From positions 1 through 18,219 of the forward strand of contig QHRT01000078.1 in assembly GCA_003220195.1 (NCBI GenBank): DNA of 18,219 nucleotides, in the 5' to 3' direction. Of the stretch, positions 8,025-15,619 are shown piece after piece; position 1 is the stretch's first letter; each line of letters opens with the position of its first letter. The notes under the pieces are model-generated. The model was not told the DNA's origin. It ran no database searches and saw only the letters and a program-made list of their open reading frames with translations. The position numbers and the translations under genes are program-made. Origin of the DNA: Candidatus Rokuibacteriota bacterium. Its GTDB lineage: Bacteria > Methylomirabilota > Methylomirabilia > Rokubacteriales > CSP1-6.

Positions 8025-8711
8025 TCATGCCGTATCGGACACCGCAGCGCCTCGCCGCGGTGTGTTGGCCCGCCAGCCGACCGCGCCCACGACAACCGCC
8101 AGCGCGATCGGAAGCGCGAGGCGCCACACGCCGCCCGGACGGAACCACCGCTCCACGATGTCGTCGTCCAGAATCATCTCACCGGCGACGTAACCGAGGA
8201 TCGCCCCCCCGAGCCAGATGACCCAGGCGTAGCGTCCCATCAACCGCGCCACGAGTCCGCTCCCCCACACCACGATCGGGATCGACAGGGCCACGCCGAA
8301 GAGCGCGAGCAGGAAGTCGCCGCGCGCCGCCGCCGCCACCGCGAGAACGTTGTCCAGGCTCATGGCCGCGTCGGCGACGACGATGACCCAGATCGCCTGC
8401 CACCAGGACCCGATCGCGCGATGCTGTCCCTCAGCGGGTGCCGGCTGGCGAACCAGGTTGACCGCGATCCAGACGAGCACGAGACCGCCCGCCAGCTGGA
8501 GCAGCGGGATCTTCAGGAGATACGTGACCACGAAGATGCAGGCGAGCCGCAGCGCGACCGCCGCGCCGGTGCCCCACAACCGCGCGCGGCGCTGCTGGTG
8601 CGGCGGCAGCGTCCGCACGGCGAGCGCGATGACGAGCGCATTGTCGCCGGCGACCGTGAGGTCGATCGCGACGATGCTGAGCGCGCGCAGGGCGAACTCG
8701 GCGAGCGTCAC
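8025..8711 (-). CDS. TerC-family integral membrane protein, likely Mn2+ exporter
   Basis: It has 228 residues with about seven hydrophobic helices. It carries the two repeated acidic motifs of TerC/YkoY/Alx proteins: AIDLTVAGDNALVIALA (D17, D23, N24) and VVADAAMSLDNVLAVAAAA (D114, D120, N121), which place acidic residues in the membrane. Several TerC-family members export manganese or help metalate exoenzymes. The GTG start at 8711 lies 1 nt after the TAG of the 63-residue gene, so the two are translationally coupled. The leader of that upstream gene resembles a manganese riboswitch, which supports a manganese role. The family is certain; the substrate is inferred. Confidence 0.88.
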   Translation of the reverse strand: MTLAEFALRALSIVAIDLTVAGDNALVIALAVRTLPPHQQRRARLWGTGAAVALRLACIFVVTYLLKIPLLQLAGGLVLVWIAVNLVRQPAPAEGQHRAIGSWWQAIWVIVVADAAMSLDNVLAVAAAARGDFLLALFGVALSIPIVVWGSGLVARLMGRYAWVIWLGGAILGYVAGEMILDDDIVERWFRPGGVWRLALPIALAVVVGAVGWRANTPRRGAAVSDTA

Positions 8712-8712
8712 G

Positions 8713-8904
8713 CTAGCCTCGCCGGCGAAAGCGCTCGATCAGCCGCCGCGCCGGCCGGACGAGCGGATGGTCGACGCCGATCAGCGTGACGCCGAGGATC
8801 AGAAAGGGGAGACCGGGCACGAACGGCACCACGACACCGACCAGGCCGACGGCGATGAGCGGCAGGGCCACGACGGTTCGGACGACGCTTCCGCGACGAC
8901 TCAC
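8713..8904 (-). CDS. Small PGPGW/DUF454-like membrane protein (63 residues)
   Basis: The protein has a basic N-terminus (SRRGS), a long hydrophobic stretch (about residues 8-42) with the pattern AVGLVGVVVPFVPGLPFLIL, and a basic tail (RPARRLIERFRRRG). The G-x-V-P-x-x-PG-x-PFL core resembles the small PGPGW and YbaN/DUF454 membrane proteins, whose function is not known. The GTG start at 8904 has GGGAGG at 8916-8911 with good spacing. It is the first gene after the candidate riboswitch and is coupled to TerC (TAG, 1 nt, GTG). This suggests it works with the TerC protein in metal homeostasis, which is inference. Confidence 0.75.
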   Translation of the reverse strand: MSRRGSVVRTVVALPLIAVGLVGVVVPFVPGLPFLILGVTLIGVDHPLVRPARRLIERFRRRG

Positions 8905-8910
8905 GACACA

Positions 8911-9026
8911 CCTCCCGCGTGGATTTCGCGAGAGGTCTCGATCTCGAGGACGGACCGGATCGCCGGTGGCGGCGATCGTGCTGACGACCCGTCGAGCCCC
9001 GAGCCGGGGCGATCTACTCCCCCCTC
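8911..9026 (-). ncRNA. yybP-ykoY (manganese) riboswitch with SD-sequestering platform
   Basis: Read on the minus strand, the leader holds the family's conserved blocks in order: GGGGAGTAG (9022-9014), GTCAGCA (8985-8979) and CGAGACC (8940-8934). Between them lie a 6-bp stem GCCCCG/CGGGGC (9010-9005 with 9001-8996) and a perfect 8-bp stem (8977-8970 with 8965-8958). A short P1 would pair GAGG (9026-9023) with CCTC (8935-8932). The same CCTC starts a competing 9-bp hairpin, CCTCTCGCG (8935-8927) with CGCGGGAGG (8919-8911), which buries the ribosome binding site. Metal binding would favour P1 and free the site, making this a translational ON switch. Riboswitches of this class typically precede TerC/YkoY-like genes, as here. 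Confidence 0.8.
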
Positions 9027-9032
9027 GGCTTC

Positions 9033-9061
9033 ACTCTATCGTTCGCTCGTGGCGGGCGCAA
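9033..9061 (-). promoter_or_regulatory. Weak candidate promoter for the riboswitch-TerC transcript
   Basis: TTGCGC (9061-9056) and TAGAGT (9038-9033) are separated by exactly 17 nt. Transcription would then begin a few bases before the riboswitch P1. Both boxes are poor matches to consensus; position is the main support. Confidence 0.3.
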
Positions 9062-9122
9062 CGCGTGTGGCGGCGCAGCGCCCGGGCGCGCGACGTTGAC
9101 GTCCAGTCCGCCATCGACGAGA

Positions 9123-9152
9123 TTGACCAGGACGACTGCGCAAGGTTATAAA
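9123..9152 (+). promoter_or_regulatory. Promoter TTGACC-18-TATAAA for the DNA methyltransferase
   Basis: TTGACC (9123-9128) and TATAAA (9147-9152) are spaced 18 nt apart, close to sigma-70 consensus and striking in this GC-rich sequence. The predicted start of transcription (about 9158-9160) is only a few bases before ATG 9162, which has no Shine-Dalgarno sequence. The transcript would therefore be nearly leaderless. It diverges from the riboswitch-TerC transcript. Confidence 0.6.
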
Positions 9153-9161
9153 CGCGGCCGG

Positions 9162-10187
9162 ATGCGATCCGAGATCGTCGCCTGGATCAAACAGCACGTG
9201 CATCACGGCGACGCTCGAGACGTGTACCCCTATTGGCCTGCGCCGGCCGCGATCATCTCCGACGGCGCGTACGGCGTGGGCGGCTTCCACGGCGACCCGC
9301 GCACGCCCGAGAGCCTCGCCGACTGGTACCGACCGCACATCGACGCCTGGGCCAAGTACTCGCGACCGTCGACGACGCTCTGGTTCTGGAACACCGAGAT
9401 CGGCTGGGCGACCGTCCATCCCGTTCTGGCCGAGTTCGGGTGGGAGTACGTCGAAACGATCGTCTGGGACAAGGGCATCGCGCACATCGCCGGCAACGTC
9501 AACGGCGACACCATCCGCCGGTTCCCCGTGACGAGCGAGGTCTGCGTCTTCTACCGACGCCGGCTCGAGTTCCCGACCGCTGATGGCGTCAAGCCAGCCA
9601 GGGAGTGGCTGCGCCACGAATGGCGGCGTGCCGGCCTCCCGCTGAATCGCGCGAACGACGCGTGCGGCGTGCGGAACGCGGCGACTCGCAAGTACATGAC
9701 TCAGGATTGGCTGTGGTACTTCCCGCCGCCCGACCACATGGGACGCCTCGTCGCCTACGCCAACACGCACGGTGATCCCGCTGGTCGACCCTACTTCTCT
9801 CTCGACGGTCGACGGCCGGTGACGCCCGAAGAGTGGGCCGGCCTCCGTGACGTCTGGCGCCACCAGCACGCCCTGACGAACGTGTGGACCGAACCACCTC
9901 TCGGCGGAGAGGAGCGCTATCGCGGCAACGGCAAGAGATCAGCTCCTCGAATCCACAACCCGGGCAAGAACGCGACGATCCACCTGAATCAGAAGCCGCT
10001 CGCGTTCATGCGTCGCATCCTGGCCGCGTGCACCAGGAAGGGCGACGTCGTCTGGGAGCCGTTCGGCGGACTGTGCTCGGCGGCCGTCGCAGCAGCGGCG
10101 ATGGGCCGAAACCCGTACGCCGCCGAACTCGTGCGTGATTTCCATGCGCTGGCGGTGCGGAGACTCTGCGAAACGTTGATGCGGTAA
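9162..10187 (+). CDS. Beta-class N4/N6 DNA methyltransferase with a D-G-A-Y motif IV
   Basis: It transfers methyl groups from SAM to adenine-N6 or cytosine-N4 in DNA. It has 341 residues from ATG 9162; a longer reading from TTG 9096 would place the promoter inside the gene. Motif IV comes first as ISDGAYG (about residues 32-38), then a large middle region (probable target recognition, including DWLWYFPPPDHMGRL). Near the end come NQKPLAFMRRIL (motif X-like) and VVWEPFGGLCSAAVAA (motif I). The order IV-X-I is that of the beta class. Motif IV usually reads D/N/S-P-P-Y/F/W; here the two prolines are replaced by G-A. No restriction endonuclease gene lies beside it, so it looks like an orphan methylase. 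Its target site is unknown. Confidence 0.85.
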   Translation: MRSEIVAWIKQHVHHGDARDVYPYWPAPAAIISDGAYGVGGFHGDPRTPESLADWYRPHIDAWAKYSRPSTTLWFWNTEIGWATVHPVLAEFGWEYVETIVWDKGIAHIAGNVNGDTIRRFPVTSEVCVFYRRRLEFPTADGVKPAREWLRHEWRRAGLPLNRANDACGVRNAATRKYMTQDWLWYFPPPDHMGRLVAYANTHGDPAGRPYFSLDGRRPVTPEEWAGLRDVWRHQHALTNVWTEPPLGGEERYRGNGKRSAPRIHNPGKNATIHLNQKPLAFMRRILAACTRKGDVVWEPFGGLCSAAVAAAAMGRNPYAAELVRDFHALAVRRLCETLMR

Positions 10188-10291
10188 GCGCGCGGCGCGT
10201 TCGAGGCTGCCGCGGGCAAGAAGGCCGTCGCATCCATCGTCCGCACTTCGCGCCGGTTGGTTCCCGTGCTAGGCTGCCCCGGATCTCGCCC

Positions 10292-10306
10292 GAGGGAAGG
10301 CACCTG
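10292..10306 (+). promoter_or_regulatory. Ribosome binding site pointing to a CTG start for hyuB2
   Basis: GAGGGAAGG (10292-10300) lies just before CTG 10304, which begins the reading L-DPIRLEVIRNALT. This is the normal N-terminus of HyuB with CTG in place of ATG. No in-frame ATG, GTG or TTG occurs upstream of it, and the next one (GTG 10358) would remove 18 conserved residues. Confidence 0.6.
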
Positions 10307-11926
10307 GATCCGATCCGACTCGAAGTCATCCGCAACGCGCTGACCGTCGCGACCGAGGTGATGGGCTCCGTTCTCCGGCGTACCGCTCATTCCACCAACG
10401 TCAAGACCCGCGCCGACTTCTCCTGCGCGCTGTTCGACACTCGGCTGCGCACGGTCGCCCAGGCGTTTGCCATGCCCATGCATCTGAGCTCGATGGCGAT
10501 GGCCGTGCCCCAGGCCGTGCACGATACCGGACGCGTGCTGCGCGACGGGGACAGTCTCGTCTTCAACTACGTCCCCAAGGGGGGCGTCCACCTCAACGAC
10601 CTCGTCGTCCTCTCGCCCGTGTTCGTGGACGGCGAGCTGGTGGGCTACGTCGGCAACATCGCGCACCATGTCGACGTGGGGGGCATGACGGCGGGGAGCA
10701 TCGGCCTGGCCGAGGAGATCTTCCAGGAAGGGCTCATCATCCCTCCGGTCAGGGTCGAGCGCGAGAGCAGCATCGACGGCGACCTGCACACCCTGATCAC
10801 GAGCAACGTCCGCTCGCCCCGTGAGATGTTCGGCGACCTGCGGGCGCAGATGGGCGCCAACCGCATCGGGGCCGCACGGCTGACGGACATCGTGCAGCGG
10901 TGGGGAGCCAAGACCGTCGCGGACGCGATCGAGGAAATCATGGCGGCGACCGAGCGCGAGACGCGCCGGGCGATCGCCGCGCTGCCGGACGGAGAGTGTG
11001 AGGCGAGCGGGCAGGTGGACGACGACGGGTTCACCGACGTTCCGATCCGGCTTCAGATTCGTATCCGGATCGAGGGCTCGAGCATCTGCTTCGACACCAC
11101 GGGATCCGACCCTCAGCGTCGATCGCCCATGGGCGCCACCTATGCGTCGGCCTTCTCGGCCTGCGCATTCGTGTTGAAGTGCCTGCTGCTGCCAGAGACC
11201 CCCGTCAACGACGGCTTCTACCGTGCCATCGAGCTGATCTCGCCGCCGGGGACCGTTCTGCACGTCACCCACCCGGGAGCCGTCGCCGGCGGCGGCGAGC
11301 TCTGCATGTCGTTCGTCGACACGATCATCCGCGCCTTCTCGACGATCGTGCCCGATCGCGTGCCGGCGTCGAGCAAGGGCTGCCTGGGAAACATCGCCTT
11401 CGGCGGCGTGGACCCGCGAACCCGGGAGTTCTACGCCTTCTACGAGACCATCGGGGGCGGGTACGGGGCTCGGTCGAGCGACGATGGCATGGACGGCGTG
11501 CAGACCCACATGTCGAACGCCCAGAATGCCCCGATCGAGGTCGTCGAGACACAGTATCCCGTTCGCATCGTGCGGTACGAGCTGATTCCCGATTCGGCCG
11601 GCATCGGGACCTATCGGGGTGGCCTGGGCATCCGGCGCGACTACCTGTTCGATCACGAGGCCACCTTCTCGATTCTGTCCGACCGCGCCCGCACCGGCCC
11701 GCGCGGGCTCTTCGGTGGCGGCGACGCCATCCCCGCCCGCTACATCCTCAATCCGGAGGGCGCGAATGCCCGCGTTCTGCCCTCCAAGGGAACGACGCGC
11801 GTTCGGCCCGGAGACGTGGTGAGTATCCAGACGCCCGGGGGCGGCGGCTATGGCCCGCCCTCGAAGCGGCCCGCCGAGCTCATCGAGCGCGACCTGCGTA
11901 CCGGCAAGATGACCCGGTCGACTTGA
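10304..11926 (+). CDS. hyuB: Hydantoinase B / oxoprolinase B subunit (second copy), CTG start
   Basis: This is the B subunit partner of the HyuA encoded next. Read from CTG 10304 it has 540 residues, normal for HyuB. The N-terminal DPIRLEVIRNALTVATEVM, then TADFSCALFD-like and AMPMHLSSM segments, the block HHVDVGGMTAGS, QEGLIIPPV, FGDLRAQMGANRIG, and the terminal TPGGGGYGPPSKR are all family features. It differs clearly from the first HyuB in this window (540 against 589 residues, different motif residues), so it is a separate paralogue, not a recent duplicate. Its TGA overlaps the hyuA ATG by one base (TGATG). The GTG at 10358 is an alternative start but would cut conserved sequence. Confidence 0.9.
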   Translation: MDPIRLEVIRNALTVATEVMGSVLRRTAHSTNVKTRADFSCALFDTRLRTVAQAFAMPMHLSSMAMAVPQAVHDTGRVLRDGDSLVFNYVPKGGVHLNDLVVLSPVFVDGELVGYVGNIAHHVDVGGMTAGSIGLAEEIFQEGLIIPPVRVERESSIDGDLHTLITSNVRSPREMFGDLRAQMGANRIGAARLTDIVQRWGAKTVADAIEEIMAATERETRRAIAALPDGECEASGQVDDDGFTDVPIRLQIRIRIEGSSICFDTTGSDPQRRSPMGATYASAFSACAFVLKCLLLPETPVNDGFYRAIELISPPGTVLHVTHPGAVAGGGELCMSFVDTIIRAFSTIVPDRVPASSKGCLGNIAFGGVDPRTREFYAFYETIGGGYGARSSDDGMDGVQTHMSNAQNAPIEVVETQYPVRIVRYELIPDSAGIGTYRGGLGIRRDYLFDHEATFSILSDRARTGPRGLFGGGDAIPARYILNPEGANARVLPSKGTTRVRPGDVVSIQTPGGGGYGPPSKRPAELIERDLRTGKMTRST

Positions 11927-14031
11927 TGCCGGTAAGCGGCGGGGCGGCCCCGGTCGTGGTCGCCGTTGACATCGGCGGCACGTTCACCGACGGCGTCCTC
12001 GTGGACGATCAGGCCCGGGTGCTGGCCGCCAAGGTCCTGTCCACTCCCGACGATCCCAGCGGCGGATTCTTTCACGCCCTCGAGGTTCTCATGCAGCAGT
12101 CCGGGTTGGCCGCCGCCGGCATGAGGGCCATCGGCCACGCGACGACCGTGGCCACGAATGCGATCATCGAGGGCACGCTGCGTCCGACGGCGATGATCAC
12201 CACGGCGGGGTTCCGCGACATCCTGGAGATCGGCCGCCAGGTCCGCCCTCACCTCTATGACTTCTTCGCCGTCAAGCCGGAGCCGCTGGTTCCACGCGAC
12301 CTCGTCTTCGAGGTCCGCGAGCGCGTGGGTCCCGGCGGCCAGATCGAGACGCCGCTCGACGAGGAGCAGGCGCGGCAGGTTCTCCGCGAGATCGCGGGCC
12401 GTGGCGTTTCGGCCATCGTCATCTGCCTGTTGCACGCCTACGCCAACCCGGAGCACGAGCTGCGCCTGGAACAGCTTGCGCGGACGCTGGTGCCCGGGCT
12501 GCGCGTCGCGCGATCCTCGTTCGTGTCGCCGCGACTGGGCGAGTACGCGCGCGCGTGCACGACCGCCTTGAACGCCGGCCTGCTGCCCATCGTAGGCGAC
12601 TATGCAGAGCGCATCCGAGGCGGTCTCTCCGCCGCGGGCCTGAACTGCCCGATCTGGGTCATGCAGTCCTCAGGCGGGGCCATGAGCCTCGAAGCGACGG
12701 CGGCCAGCCCCGTGAACATGATCGAATCCGGGCCGGCTGCCGGGATCCAGGCGGCGGTGGAGTTCGGCAAGCGCCTCGATCTGCCGAGTCTCCTGACGCT
12801 GGACATGGGCGGCACCACCACCAAGGTCGCCGTCGTGCTGGACCACAAGCCGCTGCTGATCCACGACTACGAGGTGGGGGCCCGCGGGTCGGGGGCGGCG
12901 CGGGCCGAGCGCGGGCGCGGCTACCCGATCAACAGCCCGGTGATCGACGTCATCGAGGTCGGCACCGGAGGAGGCAGCATCGCGTGGATCGACGCAGGGG
13001 GACGGTTCCGCGTCGGGCCGCTGAGCGCGGGCGCGGTCCCGGGCCCGGCCTGCTACGCGCGGGGCGGGACGCACCCGACCGTGACCGATGCCAGCCTGGT
13101 CCTCGGTCTGATTCCCGTCGCCGAGCCGCTGGGCGGCGAGATCGTGCTGCGCCGGGACCTGGCGGAGCGCGCGCTGATGGAGGACATGGGACGGCCGCTG
13201 GGGCTCGAGCTCACCACCGCCGCGGCCGGGGTGGTCGAGATTGCCGAAGCTTCGATGGCGCGGGCTATCTACTCCGTGACCGTCGATCGCGGCCACGACC
13301 CGGCCGATTTCACCATGATGGCGTTCGGGGGCGCGGCGCCCCTCTACGCCTGCTCGGTCGCGGAAGAGGTAGGAGTCACGCGCGTCGTCATTCCGCCCGT
13401 GCCGGGCGTCTTCTCGGCGCTCGGCGTGGTGCTGGCTGACGTGCGCATCGACCTCGTCGAGACTCATCTGGCCCCGCTCGTCCCTGCATCACTGGAGGAG
13501 CTGCAGCAGCATCTCGATCGCCTCGCGGCGACAGGGAGAGCGGCCGTGGAAACGGAAGGCGTCCCCGCGTCGGACGTGGAGATCATCCGAACACTGGCGA
13601 CGCGCTACCGCGGGCAATCCGGCATCCTGGACATCTCCGTTGGTCCCGCGCTGGCGGCCGAAGACCTGTCCGGGCTTCGGCAGCGCCTCGGCGAGTCGCA
13701 CCAGCGCGAGTTTGGCTTCGTCGACTTCGACGACCCGATCGAGGCCGTCAACGTCGGGATCACGGCCCTCGGTCACCGGCCCCATCGGGCCAGGGTGCGC
13801 TCGACCCTCGCCCAGCACCCCACCATCCACGGCGAGACCCGGGCCGTGATCGATCGCGATCGCGGGCTGGAAGCGATTCCGCTGATCGGTCGCGGGCGGA
13901 TCGAGGACCATACCCTGCTGAACGGTCCGGTCCTCGTGCTCGACTCCGGATCGACGACCGTCGTGCGGCCAGGCTGGAACCTGCGTGTCGAGCAGGACTG
14001 TCTGGTCCTGCGAAGAGGGGAGAGAACATGA
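11926..14031 (+). CDS. hyuA: Hydantoinase A / 5-oxoprolinase A subunit (ATPase)
   Basis: This is the ATP-binding subunit of the hydantoinase/oxoprolinase complex; it activates the substrate carbonyl by phosphorylation so that HyuB and HyuA together open the ring. It has 701 residues, typical. The first phosphate-binding motif DIGGTFTD is at 15-22, the N-terminal Hydant_A_N region continues through GHATTVATNAIIEG, and the second ASKHA motif LDMGGTTTK begins at D293. GTGGGSIAWID is at 346 onward, and GAVPGPACYARGG and MAFGGAAPLYA follow. ATG 11926 overlaps the hyuB stop by one base. The stop overlaps the next gene's start (ATGA), so translation is coupled through the operon. It appears intact. 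Confidence 0.93.
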   Translation: MPVSGGAAPVVVAVDIGGTFTDGVLVDDQARVLAAKVLSTPDDPSGGFFHALEVLMQQSGLAAAGMRAIGHATTVATNAIIEGTLRPTAMITTAGFRDILEIGRQVRPHLYDFFAVKPEPLVPRDLVFEVRERVGPGGQIETPLDEEQARQVLREIAGRGVSAIVICLLHAYANPEHELRLEQLARTLVPGLRVARSSFVSPRLGEYARACTTALNAGLLPIVGDYAERIRGGLSAAGLNCPIWVMQSSGGAMSLEATAASPVNMIESGPAAGIQAAVEFGKRLDLPSLLTLDMGGTTTKVAVVLDHKPLLIHDYEVGARGSGAARAERGRGYPINSPVIDVIEVGTGGGSIAWIDAGGRFRVGPLSAGAVPGPACYARGGTHPTVTDASLVLGLIPVAEPLGGEIVLRRDLAERALMEDMGRPLGLELTTAAAGVVEIAEASMARAIYSVTVDRGHDPADFTMMAFGGAAPLYACSVAEEVGVTRVVIPPVPGVFSALGVVLADVRIDLVETHLAPLVPASLEELQQHLDRLAATGRAAVETEGVPASDVEIIRTLATRYRGQSGILDISVGPALAAEDLSGLRQRLGESHQREFGFVDFDDPIEAVNVGITALGHRPHRARVRSTLAQHPTIHGETRAVIDRDRGLEAIPLIGRGRIEDHTLLNGPVLVLDSGSTTVVRPGWNLRVEQDCLVLRRGERT

Positions 14032-14843
14032 CCGGCAACGAGAAGTGCGGTGGACAGTGGCGGAGCGCCGGCGCGCTCCTGGCTCTGCTGCTGGGAATCT
14101 CGCTCGTCGGCGGACGATCGGCGGCGGCACAGGCGCCGGCACTCCGGCTGGTCCCTCCCGCCGTCCTCACGGCAGGCGAGATCAACTGCGCCGCCGACTT
14201 CGGCGCCCCTCCCAATCAGTTCATCGACGCGGCGGGGAAGCAGCAAGGCGTCAACCCCGACATCATGGCGCAGGTCGCGAAGGAGCTGAACGTCCAGCTG
14301 AAGTGGACCAATCTGCCGCTCGGCAGCCAGATCGCGGGACTCCAGGGCAAGCGCTTCGACGCCATGTGTGGGAGCACGATCGTCAATCCCGATCGCCTCA
14401 GGGCCATGTACATGATCCCGTACATCCGGTGGGGCCGAGTGATGATGTCGCGCGCCGACGAGCCCAGCCCCCTGACGTGCGCGCCCACGGACTACGACGC
14501 GTGCATCCAGCAGCTCGCGGGCAAGACCGTGCTGACGGGCACCGGCAGCATCGAGCACACGGACCTGAAGCAGTGGAGCGACGAGTTCGTCAAGCAGGGC
14601 AAGCCGCCCATCAAGATCCAGGGGTTCGAAAACCAGGGGCAGGCGGCGGCGGCCCTCGCGCGCGGCGTCGGCACCATCTCGTATCACGAGGACCCTCAGG
14701 TCGTCTTCTTCATGGGGCAGTTTCCGAACCGGTTCAAGATCCTGTTCCAGGGATACAAGCTCTCGCCGGTTTCGCTCGCCGTGCGGCGCGAGCCCGACGC
14801 CATCCCGCTTGCCGACGCCCTGGTGCTAAGAAGTGGAACCTGA
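14028..14843 (+). CDS. ABC transporter periplasmic amino-acid-type binding protein, C-terminus damaged
   Basis: This is a type-3 (His/Gln/polar amino acid) solute-binding protein. ATG 14028 overlaps the hyuA stop (ATGA) and follows a purine-rich ribosome site. A signal peptide spans about residues 15-36 (ALLALLLGISLVGG to AAAQA). Family segments include PPNQFIDAAGKQQGVNPDIM, LQGKRFDAMCGSTIVNPDRL and the ALARGVGTISYHEDP lobe-two region. The frame ends LADALVLRSGT. The usual ending, AKKWNLTPVESFDYQK, is present one frame over and stops at 14875. The helix normally linking the two is missing, so a deletion of non-triplet length probably occurred near 14820-14824. The protein has 271 residues as read. 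Function may be impaired, or this may be an assembly error. Confidence 0.85.
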   Translation: MTGNEKCGGQWRSAGALLALLLGISLVGGRSAAAQAPALRLVPPAVLTAGEINCAADFGAPPNQFIDAAGKQQGVNPDIMAQVAKELNVQLKWTNLPLGSQIAGLQGKRFDAMCGSTIVNPDRLRAMYMIPYIRWGRVMMSRADEPSPLTCAPTDYDACIQQLAGKTVLTGTGSIEHTDLKQWSDEFVKQGKPPIKIQGFENQGQAAAALARGVGTISYHEDPQVVFFMGQFPNRFKILFQGYKLSPVSLAVRREPDAIPLADALVLRSGT

Positions 14844-14911
14844 CGCCGGTCGAATCGTTCGACTACCAGAAGTAGACCGGGCCTGACCGCTGGCGCTCGA
14901 CGAGCGATCCG

Positions 14912-15619
14912 ATGTGGGACTGGAGCCTGTTCTGGAAGCAGCTGCTCGAGCGGGACGCGATCCGCGCGGCGGAGGCGACCATCTCGGCCGCGATCGTCGG
15001 GCAGCTCATCGGCGTCACGCTGGGAATCCTGCTCGGCGCCGTCGGCGCATCGCGTCGGCGCTGGCCGCGCCGTGTCGTCGACGCCTATGTTCGCGTCTTC
15101 CGCGGCACGCCCCTGCTGCTCCAGATTCTCGCGTTCTACATCGTGCCCTCGGAGTACGGCATTCAATTGCCGGTGTTCGTCGCCGGCGCGCTGGCCCTCG
15201 GCATGAACGAGGCGGCGTATCTCTCCGAGGTGGTGCGCAGCGGACTCATGTCCGTGGACCGTGGACAGCGCGAGGCGGCCCAGGTCCTGGGCATGTCGAG
15301 CGCGCAAGTGCTCCTGTGGGTGACGCTGCCGCAGGCGGCGCGGGTGATGATCCCTCCCATGGGCAATGCCTTCAACGCGATGCTGAAGACGACCTCGCTC
15401 CTCGGATTCATCTCGTACGAGGAGCTGCTGCGCCACGCCAATCTCGTGCTCGACACGGTCTACCGTCCATTCGAGATCTTCGCCGTGATCACCGTGTACT
15501 ACCTCGCGATGACCACCGCCTGGGGCCTCGTGCAGTCGCGGCTCGAGCGGTACTTCCGCGTCGGCGGCTCGGCCCCGGTGGCCCGGCGGCGGCCGATGCC
15601 TCGCCTCGCCGAGGTCTGA
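14912..15619 (+). CDS. Amino-acid-type ABC transporter permease, first subunit
   Basis: This is a HisM/GlnP-type inner-membrane subunit of 235 residues with about five helices. ATISAAIVGQLIGVTLGILLGA near the N-terminus, FRGTPLLLQILAFYIV, and the coupling (EAA) loop EAAQVLGMSSAQVLLWVTLP followed by PPMGNAFNAMLKTTSLL are diagnostic of the polar-amino-acid uptake family. It starts at ATG 14912, 36 nt after the displaced end of the binding-protein gene, with only a weak ribosome site. Its TGA overlaps the next permease's ATG (TGATG). The two permeases are related and should form a heterodimer. Confidence 0.92.
   Translation: MWDWSLFWKQLLERDAIRAAEATISAAIVGQLIGVTLGILLGAVGASRRRWPRRVVDAYVRVFRGTPLLLQILAFYIVPSEYGIQLPVFVAGALALGMNEAAYLSEVVRSGLMSVDRGQREAAQVLGMSSAQVLLWVTLPQAARVMIPPMGNAFNAMLKTTSLLGFISYEELLRHANLVLDTVYRPFEIFAVITVYYLAMTTAWGLVQSRLERYFRVGGSAPVARRRPMPRLAEV

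Noticed and set aside
6887..8221. A 444-residue plus-strand open frame
   Set aside because: Antisense shadow of the MetE-like and terC genes.
9096..9161. TTG start extending the methyltransferase by 22 residues
   Set aside because: The extension contains the -35 and -10 boxes and has no family-like sequence.
10247..10275. TTCGCG-17-TAGGCT as a hyuB2 promoter
   Set aside because: Only about half of the bases match consensus in each box; position alone is not enough.
13848..13863. GATC/GCGATCGC-rich palindrome resembling a HIP1 element
   Set aside because: A single occurrence within intact hyuA coding sequence; no sign of repetition elsewhere in the window.
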